Below are positions 31,761-46,581 of a DNA stretch of 64,000 bases, piece after piece. Within the stretch, counting starts at the first letter, position 1; every line of letters starts with the position of its first letter. The position numbers and the translations under genes were made by a program. Source of the DNA: Pholiota molesta (taxonomy: Eukaryota; Basidiomycota; Agaricomycetes; Agaricales; Strophariaceae); contig JACGCK010000019.1 in assembly GCA_014925825.1 (NCBI GenBank), positions 124,001-188,000 on the forward strand. The letters run 5' to 3'. Under the pieces are notes generated by a model that was given only the letters and a program-made list of their open reading frames with translations, was not told the origin of the DNA and did not search any database.

Positions 31761-32847
31761 CATGTTTTCCGGTCCATCGTCGGGTGAAATCAAGGAAGCA
31801 CGACAAATTTTATTCGCAAGCTGTAGCGGTTGCTTCAAAGCAGCAGGGCAGGACTTAAGCTTCAAAAGGTGCGCGAGGGTGCGTCTTCACTATTTACAAA
31901 CAATTATAACGGAAGAACTGAATTTTTGCGATGAACAGTGTAAAACCTGTTGCTATTGTTCGAAGGAAGTAGGTCCAACTATTTGCCATTGTCAGAAATG
32001 GACACACAAATAATTCGCCTTTTATTAGTGTCAGAAAAAGGATTGGTTGGTCTGATTTCATCATAATCAAAGCCATGAATCTTAATGCGCCATCGTTAGG
32101 CCAAGACACAAGCAGACCTGCAAACTAACCGAAGGTTCCGGGAGGACGAAACTGATCGAGAACCTGATGAGCAACAGCCTTCTCCATGTCTTACTGGAAA
32201 TCATGTTCATCTTGGAATTCGATATCCTGAACAACCCAACCTGATCCGAGAACCTTTCGTTGCGCGAATCGACATTGCTATGGAACCAGTCAAGCTGGAG
32301 GATCTGCGTTCACTTATCGAATGCAAGGACACCCCGAAAACCATGGAAGGCATGCTTCAATTTACAATATTATGTCGGGAGGGCTAGACACTCCGTTGAA
32401 GCGAACGTATGGGAGATGGCACGTCGAGGAGTAGACGCTACTGGATATGCTGACAGTCCTCTTGGGATCGTCGAGTTTTGCAACGATTTGGTTCAGTCAA
32501 CGACGATTCCAGTATTCATTTCCCCGTACGCTTGGATGTGGTGCGAGATAATCCACCCGTGCAATCCCAACGGTGGTGAATACATTTCGAAGCCAATGTC
32601 GGTTAATACCTGCATGGAGTGCGTGTCCTTCATTTCGGTACATTTGAAGACTATTGATTTTCCCCTGGCACAATAGAGCTATAAACGCCAGTATTCGTTT
32701 CGAACCGAAAATCAATGGCTTCTGCGCAAGCCCATGCGAGATTCAGACAAGCAGATAATCCGCGATATTGCGGAAGATCCCACAGCTTTCTCCTCTCTAT
32801 TTTTCCGGGGAAAGATGAATCGAGAATCAATATACGCGCAGCCTTAA
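31761..32847 (+). CDS. MYND zinc-finger protein, tandem copy C (frame damaged)
   Basis: ATG at 31761 again lies 1323 bases after the previous one. The finger is complete (CSGCFKAAGQDLSFKRCAR, CKTCCYCSKE, CQKKDW, PRHKQTC) and carries a small insertion between the first cysteines and the RC pair. The helical exon is interrupted: AACAACCCAACCTGATCC near 32235 lacks one C, ATTTACAATATT near 32363 lacks one C, and several codons that follow in copy B are absent. The end at TAA 32845-32847 corresponds to the end of B plus changes. The missing codons, unlike the homopolymer losses, point to real divergence. Confidence 0.65.
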
Positions 32848-33431
32848 TATATTTTTCATAGAACTTCAATTTAGATGGGAATCAGGAATTCATGGACGAA
32901 TGCTGCAATGTTGCGATTTGTGCATCCAGTCAGGGATTATGATGATTAATAAGTGCGTTATCCACATATATCACTGTTGTCATAGTTGGAGAATGATTAC
33001 ATGTAATAAACATACGATGTTCAGCGCCTCCTTGAAGCAGTGAACTTGGCTGATCCAATCTTCCAGTAGATTTGTAGAGCAATTAAGTAAATGGGCAAGG
33101 GCCAGAAAATTCAGATAAATTAGTCTACGCTATTCGCGCGAAAGCTTGAAAGAGAGGAGGAAAAGGGGGTCGAAAGTCGTCTAGTAAAGATATCTACAAA
33201 GAGACCAACTTGAAGTTTCGGCGCTAGAGCAACCCTCAGTGAGTAAGCGATAGTTAGGCATTTGCCGCGGCCGATGCTTCGGTCAATCGTGACACTGACA
33301 ACAACCACACCATTTATACCTTTTCCTCTAGAAAAAGACCACACTCCTTTGCCACCTCACACTGCGATACCATCTCGAAAGCAGGCTTTCTTTTATAATT
33401 ACTCTCTAGCTTCACACCCACATCTCTCAAA
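32848..33431. other. Upstream region of the Ypk1-type kinase
   Basis: About 580 bases with no coding signal. It includes a CT-rich tract just before the start codon (33310-33430) that suits a fungal promoter and 5' UTR. Confidence 0.5.
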
Positions 33432-35527
<2,096 letters not shown>

Positions 35528-37059
35528 TTGTGCTTATCTCCCTGCTCTCGCTATCTGGCTTTCGACCTCTATCGCTTTCACCTGGATCTTTATTTGAAGC
35601 AACCGGATTTCCTGTTCAAGTTTCCTCTAGACATACACCAACCTGTATTTCTCTCGTACACACTTAATTATCTAGCTTAATGGTTCTTCACCCCGGAGTT
35701 TTTCTCACATTTCGTCCTCTTAATTTTTGCAAGTGACGATTCGAATTTTATTCCTCTGATTGTTACCTATACATACACGCATCTAACTGTTTAAAGTTAC
35801 TCACCCGTTTAAACTTTTGTCTCTGTTGTGCTTTCGCCGCCCACTTCCCGCCTGTCTTTTTGGATATTCTATATCGCCAGCGTATATTATTCTCCTATCA
35901 CCCAGGTCATTCTTTTGTCTACATACGAAACACTATCCTTAATGTCTTGTTCATTATCCCCCTGTCGATGTCATGGAGTATACTATTGAAAAGTGTTGTG
36001 CAGTAATCAAGATATATCACATTGGTTTAGTAGCTTGGACTTTGGGAAGAGGCTACCCACTACGCTTTGGTATCGAATTTATTAGGACGTTGAAGACTTT
36101 GCATCGTTGCCTGGATATGTCCTCGAGACTCGAGGCGAATTTTCGTAGTGACGGATATAACGGAACATTTTTCTCTGGCAATGATGGGCTATTTCGAGCG
36201 TAGCGCTCGTTGTCGTCGGGACGAAGGTGCAAAACATGTTTTGCAGGGGCGCCGTTCGTCGGCCTGCCCTGCCCTGCTTAGTGCAGTCCCCGACTTGATC
36301 GCCGGGTTGGGCTATCTGGCCATCTCACGAATGGCCACCTCGACGAGCTTTGGTGGGTACTTAATATGAGGTCTTGCATGAAGGCTTTGGAGGGATCCGA
36401 TGGTATTTATGTGCTAATTACTCCTAGTAGTTATACGAACTGGGACAGAACAAGTACGCCGTACGGTGATCATATGATGGATTCTAATCTTGAAAACCGG
36501 AAGGACTCTATCCGATATCTCTCATGCTTTGACGGAATGGGCTTGGGGAGCGTATTCCAAGTCAATTCCAAGTCATGGTCAGAACCGCGGTTGCGTTCTG
36601 CGCAGGCTCTGACTCGACCTTGACTCGACCTTCAATTGAATCGCCCTCCTGCAGAGGCTGGAAGCGCCTGCAGGTACCTCGGCTCCCTGACTCCGGGGCC
36701 CGGGCGCTAATGATGCCATCCAGGGGCGCTCAAAGCTCATAGTAGGTGCAGGTCCCATCAGTGGGCTTGTGGACGATCAGGAAGCTGTGGACTCTGGAGT
36801 CTGGAGGGCATCAGTTACCTTACATACAGACCATCAGACCCAGACCATAATTATCGCGGCTGGGTGTCTCCCTGGTGTCTACGCTTGTCTACGGTTTACC
36901 AACTTGCAGGTTGGGCGTGAACGGGTTGCGACAGGTCTCGTTGTTGCTGTTTGACGATTTAGCGGCGTAAGAATTCGGTGAGGCCCTAGCTTGCACATTC
37001 AGAAATGTCAAGGGGTGTCAAGTCCAGTTGATGAGGATTCTAAGAATGGTGTGGAGAAT
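35528..37059. other. Gene-poor stretch
   Basis: No ORF here resembles a known family. The left part is T-rich and includes the 3' end of the ypk1 transcript. An 11-bp tandem duplication (GACTCGACCTT twice) is at 36611-36632, next to a GC-rich block at 36640-36720. Confidence 0.5.
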
Positions 37060-37813
37060 TCATGCATTCAATTCAGTGGCACAAAACACATTCCATTCTG
37101 CGCTGCATGTTAGAACAGTATCCTTGTCAATGGGAACGTCAACCTGAAGAAATCTCTTGTGATCTCCTGTTATAGGGAGATCATTTGGGGACATCAGACC
37201 GAAGGCAACGGGTTGTAATGGGCCGTGGCATGGGACTGTATGTTGGAGATTTCGATTCAGCGAGGCTTCGAACTCAGCGTGCACCGAGACCGAGCAATTG
37301 AGCAGATGTACATGTAGGGTGTTTTCTTTGCGCAAATAATAGCATTCCGCAGACAATGACAGACATGAATGGATTCTGATGGATTCAAAAGGTTAGGCGT
37401 TGAATGCGATAGGACAGGGTTCCGTGTCCTCCGTCATGTTGAAGGGTATTTTGGGGATTGGGCCTGGGGCAGCGGGCTGGCTCTTAAAACACACATTCTG
37501 CCAAGCCAACCAGCCGTGTCAGTATGTGTTCAGAGGTAATTTACCGACTTGCACAAGTGCGTCATTGTCGGCACGATTGTCCTTTTGAGATTGTCTGAGA
37601 CGTGGAGGGTAGGGGGTTCCCTGGGGTTCCGATGCCGAGGTGACTCGACAGCAAGATAGGAAGCAGGGATGGACGTGCCGCAGTGACTTGAACGACTCGG
37701 AAGCTAATCATGCCACTGATTAGCATCAGAGGATACCACAGTAACCACATTTTCGGGCCGACCGCTTGGATTGCGTTTTTGAATGGCATCCACGCGGATT
37801 TAGAAGAAGGCAC
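37060..37813 (-). other. Possible exons of an unrecognised minus-strand gene
   Basis: Three minus-strand pieces look coding. Around 37813-37600 there is MWLLWYPLMLISGMISFRVV, a plausible transmembrane helix. Around 37500-37405 there is KSQPAAPGPIPKIPFNMTED followed by TEPCPIAFNA and a stop. At 37356-37060 there is NCSVSVHAEFEASLNRNLQH, then FGLMSPNDLPITGD, then DKDTVLTCSAEWNVFC. The frames do not join without assumptions. I do not recognise the protein. Cysteines and the hydrophobic helix suggest a secreted or membrane product. Confidence 0.3.
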
Positions 37814-38430
37814 ATGTGGAAAAACACACAGTCAGCAAGCCTGCTCCCCAAGAGCTAATGGGCCGATAACATAGCTTGCAGTGAAGGTTGAGGTAGAATT
37901 ATGACGTCCTGCTGGTGCACCTCCATAGGGACGGAAGTGATCAACCGGCGGAATGGAGATTTCTCGAAACAAAGCGAAGTCGACGCAGCAGACTATTAGA
38001 CAGTTTAGGCATCCCGATGTTAATCAACATTCCATAGATGGATGACAGCCGGAGGCCTTGCGTGGACACCCCACGGTTACTGCGATATGTATAGATCAGC
38101 GTGCAAGATATGGGCTGGAAATCGCGGTATTTCGCCGGTATGTCGAACGATGGTGGTGCGATGGGGTGGAGAGTCGACGGCGGATGTGCCCTGGTGTGCC
38201 TGGGCAGCCAAGGGCCCCGGGGAGATGTGCGTAATCTTATCAGATAATGCCGGGCCTTCGTTACGCAACGGTGCTTACGGAGAGGGGCCGCAAATCCCCC
38301 GCCAGTTATATACATAGGGCTTGATTGCCACCAATGTCCCCCAAAAGTCAGTTGACATCAACCACCTTTCTCATCCACTCTTTCGTCTCCTTTATTTCTT
38401 TTCTTCCAGGGCTCTTTTCGTCCGCCCATA
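37814..38430. other. Upstream region of the ABC transporter
   Basis: No reliable coding signal. CT-rich sequence just before the ATG (38360-38425) looks like a promoter/5' UTR. A TATATA-like motif is at 38309-38314. Confidence 0.45.
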
Positions 38431-41400
38431 ATGGTCGATTCCAGGCCGAGCAGCACCGACGAGAAGGCCACCGTCGTCGACGAGCCCAAGCGTCGCAGCT
38501 TCTTCTCCCGCAAAAAAACAGCCTCGCCCGCCGACCTCAAAGATGAGAAACAGAGTTGGAGGAGGGTGATGTCTCGCGGAGGTCAAGCCCGCCGAACCTG
38601 AAGTCCCCGCCATCTCGTTCACTGAACTTTTCCGGTGAGTGCTTCATACTGCGCATCACCCTTGTATTCACCCATGATCCCTAGCTACTCCACGCCATTC
38701 GAAATCTTCATCGACTGCATCGGAATCGCCGCAGCATGTGCAGCAGGAGCGGCCCAAGTGCGTTCTCATGTTTGACATTTATATGCGCATGTACTTACCC
38801 TTCCACAGCCACTAATGTCGCTGCTCTTCGGAAACCTAACGCAAGCCTTCGTCGACTTCACTCAAATCGTCTCCGACCCTAAAAGGCAGGGTGAGATTCC
38901 TCAAGCAGCGAGCGATTTCCGTCATTCTGCAGGCAAGAGCGCATCCTATCTTGTAATCATTGGTGCGTATCCAAATTCAACATCATTGAGGGTTTTGAGG
39001 TTAACTTTGAGTAGGTGTGGCATGTTTGTCTGTACATACACGTACATGTACATCTGGGTTTACACTGGTGAAGTCAACGCCAAACGCATCCGTGAACGCT
39101 ATCTGCAGGCTGTTCTGCGCCAAGATATCGCCTTCTTCGACAACGTTGGTGCTGGTGAGGTTGCCACGAGAATTCAGACAGATACACGTGCGTTTTATGC
39201 TCTGCATTCCCATGTTCTCATCATGTACTCACCATAATGGATGAATAGACTTGGTACAGCAAGGAATTTCTGAAAAAGTCGCCCTGGTTGCCAACTTCTT
39301 GGCCGCCTTTGTTACTGGTTTGCCCTTGCATATGCCGCTCATGGCGATTGGCCTTGCATGTCTCCTATTCTCCCGTGTATCGCTATAACTGGTGGAGTTA
39401 TGAATAAGTTCATTTCGTCGTACATGCAGTAAGTGCTATCTACTATGAATGATGAATCTTCAGCTCATCGGAACGCAGATTATCCCTCAAACACACCGCT
39501 GAAGGCGGTAGTCTGGCTGAGGAAGTCATCTCGACTATCCGTACGGCCCAAGCCTTTGGAACACAAACTATCCTTGGCAGACTTTACAATGACCGCATCG
39601 ATGAATCACTTAAGGTTGACATGAAGGCGGCCACCTGGCATGGAGGAGGCCTGGCGGTCTTCTTCTTCGTTATCTATTCCGCTTATGCGCTTGGTACGTC
39701 AGCGCGATAAACCTTGTGGATTTTCCTCTCACGAATCTTGTTAATAGCCTTTAGCTTCGGTACAACTCTCATCAACGAGGGCCACGGTAAGTCTCTTGCG
39801 CATTCGATGAAAGACATCGATAGCTAAATCATTTTCTAGCAACTCCTGGTCGCGTCGTCAACGTTTTCTTGGCAATTTTGATCGGTTCCTTCTCTCTGGC
39901 CTTGCTCGCCCCGGAAATGCAAGGTATGTCATCCTCAAACATGCTCCGTGAATTTATTTCTAATACCCTGCTCCAGCGGTTACCCATGGACGTGGTGCAG
40001 CTGCCAAACTTTACCACACCATCGACCGTGTTCCCGACATTGACTCGGCCAACCCTGATGGATTGAAGCCCGAAAAAGTGGAAGGTGAACTTAAACTCGA
40101 AAATGTCGTGTTCGCCTACCCTTCCCGCCCTACTGTTCAAGTCGTCAAGGGGCTGGACATCACATTCCGCGCAGGCAAAACTGCTGCCCTGGTTGGAGCC
40201 TCGGGATCCGGAAAGTCGACGATCATTTCTCTTGTAGAGCGTTTCTATGATCCGCTATCTGGTGCGGTCAAACTCGACGGCCGCAATCTCAAGGACCTCA
40301 ATCTCAAATGGCTGCGCACGCAAGTCGGTCTCGTGTCCCAGGAGCCTACGCTGTTCGCTACTACATCAGGGGCAACGTCGCACATGGTCTCATTGGCACC
40401 AAGCACGAGCACGCATCCGAGGAGGAGAAGGACGCCTTGATCAAGGAGGCGTGCATCAAAGCGAACGCCGACGGCTTCATCACTAAGCTGCCGCTGGGCT
40501 ACGACACCATGGTCGGTGAGCGCGGATTCCTGCTCTCTGGCGGTCAGAAGCAACGTGTTGCGATCGCGCGTGCGATCGTGTCTGATCCCCGCATCTTGCT
40601 CCTGGATGAGGCGACCAGCGCGCTCGACACTCAATCTGAGGGAATCGTGCAGGACGCGCTCGATAAGGCTGCCGCAGGTAAGCACCTTTCGTCATAGATC
40701 TCCGTCGATTTTAACGACCTTCTATCTGTCAGGGCGTACTACTATCACCATCGCGCATCGTCTGTCCACCATCAAGGATGCGGATGTCATCTACGTCATG
40801 GGCGATGGCCTCGTGCTCGAATACGGGAACCACAACGAACTGCTCCAGCGCGACGGCGCGTACGCGCGCCTCGTCAGGCGCAGAAGCTCCGGGAAGGCAA
40901 GGAGCGCCGCCCGGCGATGCGTTGGCCGACGGCTCGGACGACGACGAGGAGTCGGTGGAGGACATGGAGAAGGCCGCGCGCGAGGAGATCCCGCTGGGCG
41001 CAAGAACACGAGCCAGTCGCTCGCAGTGAGATCCTGGCGCAGCGCCGCAAGGCCGCGGAGGAGTCGGGCGAGAAGGAGGTGGATTATAGCATGCCGTATC
41101 TGTTCAAGCGGATGGCGCCGCTCATCCGGGACCAGTGGAAGAACTATATTTTGGTGCTATCTTTGCGTCAGTGAGTGGCTGGCTGGTCGCTGGGTTGCTT
41201 CTTCGTTGATTGCTGATCGTGTTATGCAGTGACTGGAATGGTGTACCCTGCTTTCGGTGTTGTGTACGCTAAAGGTATTCAAGGATTCTCTGCTCGAGGC
41301 TTCGGACCGTCGTCATCAAGGAGACCGCAATGCACTTTGGTATGTCCCGACTGAAAAGGCGGAGAGGGTTGGTGCTGATCTCGCTTATCTGCAGGATGTT

Positions 41401-43623
41401 CATCATCGCTATCCTCCACGATGCTATTGGCTGCCAGAACTACTTGTTCTCTGTCGCCGCTGCCAAATTGACCTCGAGGCTGCGCAACCTCAGTTTCAAG
41501 GCTATCCTTAGACAAGATAGTGAGTGAACATCTTTTGATGTAGTGATATTAATGCTAATGACTTTATGAAGTCGAGTTCTTTGACAAGGATAGCAACAGC
41601 GTAAGCATATTTTCCAGTTAACTGTACTGTCTTCTCTGACACTGGACGTCTTCATAGACTGGAGCGTTGACTTCCCAACTCAGCGATAACCCTCAGAAAG
41701 TGAACGGTCTTGCCGGAATCACTCTTGGTGCTATTGTGCAAAGTATCGCTACTCTGATCACTGGCTCTATCTTGGTCTTGTTTTCATCTGGAAGGTCGCT
41801 CTTGTTGGCATCGGTATGTGTCTTCCCTTTCTTGTTGACGTTAATCTGATATCATCTCAAAGCTTGCACCCCTTCTGGTGTCCACTGGTTATATTCGTCT
41901 CGTGAGTTGATCCATTTCGACTTTGGTGGGTCGTACTGATTGGTGTTTGCAGCGCGTCGTCGTGCTCAAGGATCAGGCCAACAAGAAGGCTCACGAGGAC
42001 TCCGCTCAGTTGGCATGTGAGGCCGCTGGGTCGATTCGCACCGTGGCTGCCTTGACCCGGGAGGAGGACTGCCTGCGCCTTTACAGCGAGAGTCTGGAAG
42101 AGCCCCTGCGCAAGTCGAACAGGACCGCCATCTGGAGCAACATGCTCTACTCGTTCTCGCAGTCGCTTGTGTTCTTCGTCATCGCCCTCATCTTCTGGTT
42201 CGGCGCGACTCTTGTCTCGAAGCAGGAAGCGACCACCTTCGAGTTCTTCGTTGGGCTTATGGTACGCGGTTCGCTTCCCCCTTTTATGCGTTTCGCGGTG
42301 CTGACAACGTGTGTTTCCAGAGCACGACGTTCGGCGCATCCAGGCTGGCAATGTGTTCTCCTTTGTGCCCGATATCTCCTCCGCCAAGGGGGCCGGCTCG
42401 GACATCATCAAGCTGCTCGACTCGCGGCCGGAGATTGACGCGGAGTCGACGGAGGGCAAGGTGCTCGCGGAGAAGGCTGTCCAGGGCCACATCCGCTTCG
42501 AGAACGTGCACTTCCGGTACCCCACCCGTCCGGGTGTCCGCGTCCTGCGCGATCTGTCGTTTGAGGTCCAGCCTGGCACGTACATTGCCCTCGTTGGAGC
42601 CAGTGGGTCGGGCAAGAGTACGACGTGAGTTTCGTTTCCATTCTCCTTGTCTGTTGTGTGTGTTGGGTTGTATTAACGTCCATTTTCCCTGCTAGGATCC
42701 AATTGATCGAACGTTTCTACGATCCCCTGGCTGGAGAAGTCTACGTGAGTTTTTTGAAATTACTGTCGCGTTATTGGATAGAAGCTCAAGCGATTTCCAG
42801 CTCGACGGCGAACGTATCACAGATCTTAATATCCAGGAATACCGCAAACATCTGGCGTTGGTGTCTCAAGAGCCTACACTCTACGCTGGGACTGTGCGCT
42901 TCAACATCTTATTGGGAGCAATTAAACCGCATTCCGAGGTCACGCAAGAGGAAATTGAGGACGCGTGTCGTAACGCCAATATTCTCGAGTTTATTGAAAG
43001 TCTCCCTCAGTATGTGTTTCTCTCTCTCATTTGGTTGGTATGGTAGGAGCTGATCCTGGCTTATAGGGGCTTCGATACTGAGGTTGGTGGAAAAGGTTCG
43101 CAGTTGTCCGGTGGTCAAAAGCGTGAGTTCCAAGTTTGCTATCTGCGCTGATAAGGGAATGATTGTGATGTTTTTTTTTCTCTTCGCATCGCTAGAACGT
43201 ATTGCCATTGCCCGTGCTCTGCTGCGCAATCCCAAGGTGCTATTGCTAGACGAGGTGCGTGACCGTATGACATGCGTGTGGAGTGGCACGGTAGGCTGAC
43301 GTCGGCTTCTCACGTTCAGGCGACGTCCGCACTGGATTCGAACTCGGAGAAAGTTGTGCAAGCCGCGCTGGACCAGGCGGCGAAGGGACGGACGACGATC
43401 GCTATTGCGCATCGGTTGTCGACGATCCAGAACGCGGACCGCATGTACGTTTGGTTGCAGGGTTCGAATCTGCTGGCGATGTGTTCTGACGTGCCTCGCG
43501 TTTTACAGCTACTTCATCAAAGAAGGCCGGGTGAGCGAATCTGGGACGCACGATGAGCTGTTGGAGAAACGAGGCGATTATTACGAGTTCGTGCAGCTGC
43601 AAGCCCTCAGCAAACGCGAATAG
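38431..43623 (+). CDS. Full-size ABCB transporter (P-glycoprotein/MDR, fungal Pmd1 type)
   Basis: An ATP-driven exporter with layout TMD1-NBD1-TMD2-NBD2, expected at the plasma membrane or in vesicles and typically exporting lipophilic toxins or peptides. ATG at 38431 opens a hydrophilic leader ([20 protein letters not shown]). The first membrane half follows ([55 protein letters not shown]-like sequence). NBD1 has Walker [21 protein letters not shown], signature [16 protein letters not shown], Walker [14 protein letters not shown] and the H-loop [13 protein letters not shown]. After a charged linker, TMD2 gives [22 protein letters not shown]2 has [49 protein letters not shown] plus [18 protein letters not shown], and the stop is at 43621-43623. 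More than a dozen short introns are seen. Several homopolymer losses break the frame (near 38545, 40366 and 40874). The substrate cannot be predicted. Confidence 0.9.
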
Positions 43624-44180
43624 ACGACGGATAGACTGGGCTATGTGTTTCCTCCCATCACGCCTTTGATATGATTTGTTGGCCTGCACTCCTGGTTTTG
43701 TTTTTCGGTTCTGCAATTTTTATTTTCTTGGAGCATATTGTTATCACGATCACATCTCTCGGGGGGCTCCTTATTTACTCCCATACACTTATGCCTGCTT
43801 ACCATACCCCCTTTTACGGATTCTGCGATCTGACGAGCAGCGTTTCAATACCCTCCTTAATACTTCATAATACATAGAACATGCATGCACCACGCGGACA
43901 ACGAAGACAAAGTTAACGTTAGCTGCAGCCCGCGGTGAGGTATATAGAGCAGCGGAGGCCGCTGTGAGGCCAGGTACGTATCTCTCAGCTGCACAAACAA
44001 CGAAGGATGGTGAAAAAAGCGAACCAGCGGGTGGTGATTGTGGGCGAGGGGCTCGGGATGCTGAACGGCATGGTGCAGGGAGTTTCCCACGGGTCGAGCG
44101 AGGGGCACGTGGCGGGCACCTTTCTGCGGCGGCACCCCTCGTCCACCCTCAATCTCCTCTCCCCACCACCCCGCAAGACC
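43624..44180. other. ABC transporter 3' region and VAP promoter
   Basis: No gene is supported. A TATATA motif lies at 43942-43947, about 235 bases before the VAP start, with GC-rich sequence between. This could be the VAP TATA box with a leader of about 200 bases. Confidence 0.45.
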
Positions 44181-45641
44181 ATGTCCGTCTCCCTCAACCC
44201 CAGCAGCGCCCTCGGCTTCAGACGTGCGTTGCCCCCCCGTCGCTGACCAGCGTCTGCTCACCGCGCCCCCACAGGACCGCTGACCACCCTCGTGAAGCGC
44301 TCGCTCACCATCACGAACAACAACCCCCAGCCCGTGGCGTTCAAGGTCAAGACGACGGCCCCCAAGGTGCGTGTGCGCCCTGGCCGCGGGGTGTGCGACG
44401 GCTGACGGCGCTGCTTCACAGCTATACTGCGTGCGCCCGAATTCGGGCAGAGTGGAGCCAGGCGAGAGCATCGATGTGTCGGGTGAGTGCGCCCCTGCTC
44501 CGCCATGCGGCTTATTGACGGTCGAGGCGCCCCCCGCAGTCATGCTGCAGGCGCTCAAGGAGGAGCCGCCGCTGAACACCAAGTGCAAGGACAAGTTCCT
44601 GATCCAGAGCACGATCATCACGCCGGACAAGGAGAACCTGGCGTTACACGACATCGTGCGCATGCCGCCTTTTTTTGCGCCCCACACACGTCATCGATGC
44701 TCATTTTTTTTCTTTTCCTTTCTTTTCGTTGTGCGTAGTGGGCCAGCCCGGAAACGAATGAGGAGGGCAAGGTCTTCCAGCAGAAGCTCCGCGTCACATA
44801 TCTCCCCGCTGAAGGTCAGACACTCGAGGAGGAGGACGAGAATCCGTACGGAGCGCCGTCCACCATCATCACCAACGAGTCGGTAAGCACCTACCGTTAT
44901 TGACCTGCTCTGGCGAGGTGTCGTTCCGCAGTGATTACTCATTAATTAATTTCCACACATCAGCGTTACGACACGGTAAGGCTTCCCGTCAATGGCAGCA
45001 CCTTCGCCAACACCGACACCCACTTCGCCCCCGCCTCATCCCAGGAAACAGCCCACGAAGAACAGCGCGCGCACTCACCGCCCCCAGAGGGCGCTCATTA
45101 CGATGCGCAATATGAGCCCGAGGCACAGACTATTCCCACCTTCGTCGTCGACCAACCCGAACCTGCTCCAGAACCCCCCACCGCCCCCGCCCCACCACCG
45201 ACGACTTCGGTGACCGGTCTGTGTACGTCGAATCTGAACACACCCCTGAGCCCACCGAGGAGCCCGTCGCCGAGCCACAACCGACATACGAGCCCGTCCG
45301 CGAACCCTCACCTGCCCCCCTCCCCCGCGCCGCCCCGCTGCCCCTGCCCAGCGCCAGAGCCGATCTACATCACGCGCGAAAACCCGATCAACGAGGAGAT
45401 GTTCGCGAAGTACAACATGGCGCAGGCGGAGATCGAGCGCCTCAAGTCGCAGATTGCGTCGCTGGGCGCGCAGCAGGAGCTGCGGCGCCGGACGCGGAAG
45501 CTGTCGGATGCGGACAGCGCGGCGGGGTCGGAGGCGCAGACGATGATCGAGGAGGCGCACATCCAGCCCGATGGCGTGCCCCTGCAGGTGGTCGTGATCA
45601 TCTCGCTGGGGGTGTTTATCATGACGTATCTTTTCTTCTGA
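44181..45641 (+). CDS. scs2: VAMP-associated protein (VAP/Scs2), ER membrane-contact tether
   Basis: A tail-anchored ER protein whose MSP domain binds FFAT motifs and links the ER to other membranes. ATG at 44181 gives MSVSLNPSSALGF. Spliced exons continue with PLTTLVKRSLTITNNNPQPV, AFKVKTTAPK, YCVRPNSGRVEPGESIDV, MLQALKEEPPLNTKCKDKFL, STIITPDKENLALHDI and EEGKVFQQKLRVTYLPAE, i.e. the complete MSP fold over residues 1 to about 130. Then come an acidic, Pro-rich linker (VESEHTPEPTEEPVAEP), PEPIYITRENPINEEM, a coiled coil (AEIERLKSQIASLGAQQELR) and a C-terminal anchor (VVVIISLGVFIMTYLFF). The stop is at 45639-45641. The linker changes frame twice (near 45190 and 45350), consistent with single missing bases. 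It is the likely parent of four decayed copies at 51.3-56.0 kb. Confidence 0.92.
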
Positions 45642-46581
45642 TGAGATAAGGGGTCGCTTTTTCTGGCTTTTCTTTTCGCTGGTTTTTTTTGTTTGCCCTT
45701 ACTTTTCACACTACTCTTTGTTACTATTTATTAGCTTGGACACCAATATGAAATGACACACCTACCCGCTCAGAAATGGTATTCTCTGCGGTCCTGTTTT
45801 TTCTTTTATACTTTTACCATAATCCGCTTTTTCTTGTGTTGTTATCTTGATTATTTTTTTTGGCCACTTTTTTTTTTGTTACACCTTGTTTCCCTGTTTT
45901 CCCTCGGCTCCTTTCGTCCGGTTCAGCATGCCGTGCAGCCCACACCCGTAATCCTTGCCTGATGTTCTGTCGTGCTCCCACCTCCCGGCTTCCCCCAAAA
46001 GCTCACGCGCACTAATACATAGCTCTGTCCGCTGTACATACGTTCCCACCGCGCCCGCCCGCCTGCGCCGTGCGTGGTCGCGAATTGCCACCCGCCCCCC
46101 TCCCTCGTAGCGCACTAGCTAGCTTGTTTTTATTCTGCGACCATATGCTATTCTTAGTGGCTTCCCCTCTTTCAGCCATTCATGGCCCACCCTGTCACAC
46201 ATGCCTCCTGTTTTCTCTCTTTCTTTATAGCCTTATCTTTCGCGCCAATTCCATACGTCGTATCTGCATTTTGCTTACTCGAGTTGACGAGCGTGTTGCG
46301 TATTTTGACATACATATTCATAGACCATCTCATCTCACACTCTCTGAAATCGTGGCATTACCATGCATGCATGCATACTGCGCAGCGGCCGTTAGCGTCG
46401 GTTGAGTTGCGTGACCCAGACTTTGGGGGCATGAGGCAGGCCTGGAGCTGCGCGATGGCACTTGGCCTCCTGGAGTGCATACAGAGATGACGGAGAATAA
46501 GATGAATGACGTGTGTAGATATTACTGTATGTACATGTCATCGCATGCGCCTGGTTTGTGCCATCCAGCATGCATATCCTA
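45642..46581. other. Convergent intergenic region, T-rich
   Basis: This lies between the stop codons of the VAP gene (plus) and the CE16 esterase (minus). It has several T-runs (for example 45866-45879) and an ATGCATGCATGCAT palindromic run near 46363-46376. It probably holds both 3' UTRs. No coding feature is supported. Confidence 0.55.

Noticed and set aside
40917..41174. Extra ORFs in the linker of the ABC transporter
   Set aside because: GC-rich shadow frames; the acidic and basic linker in the transporter's own frame explains them.
43461..43471. GGTTCGAATCT looks like a tRNA B box
   Set aside because: It falls in an intron of the ABC transporter NBD2 region; there is no A box or cloverleaf around it.
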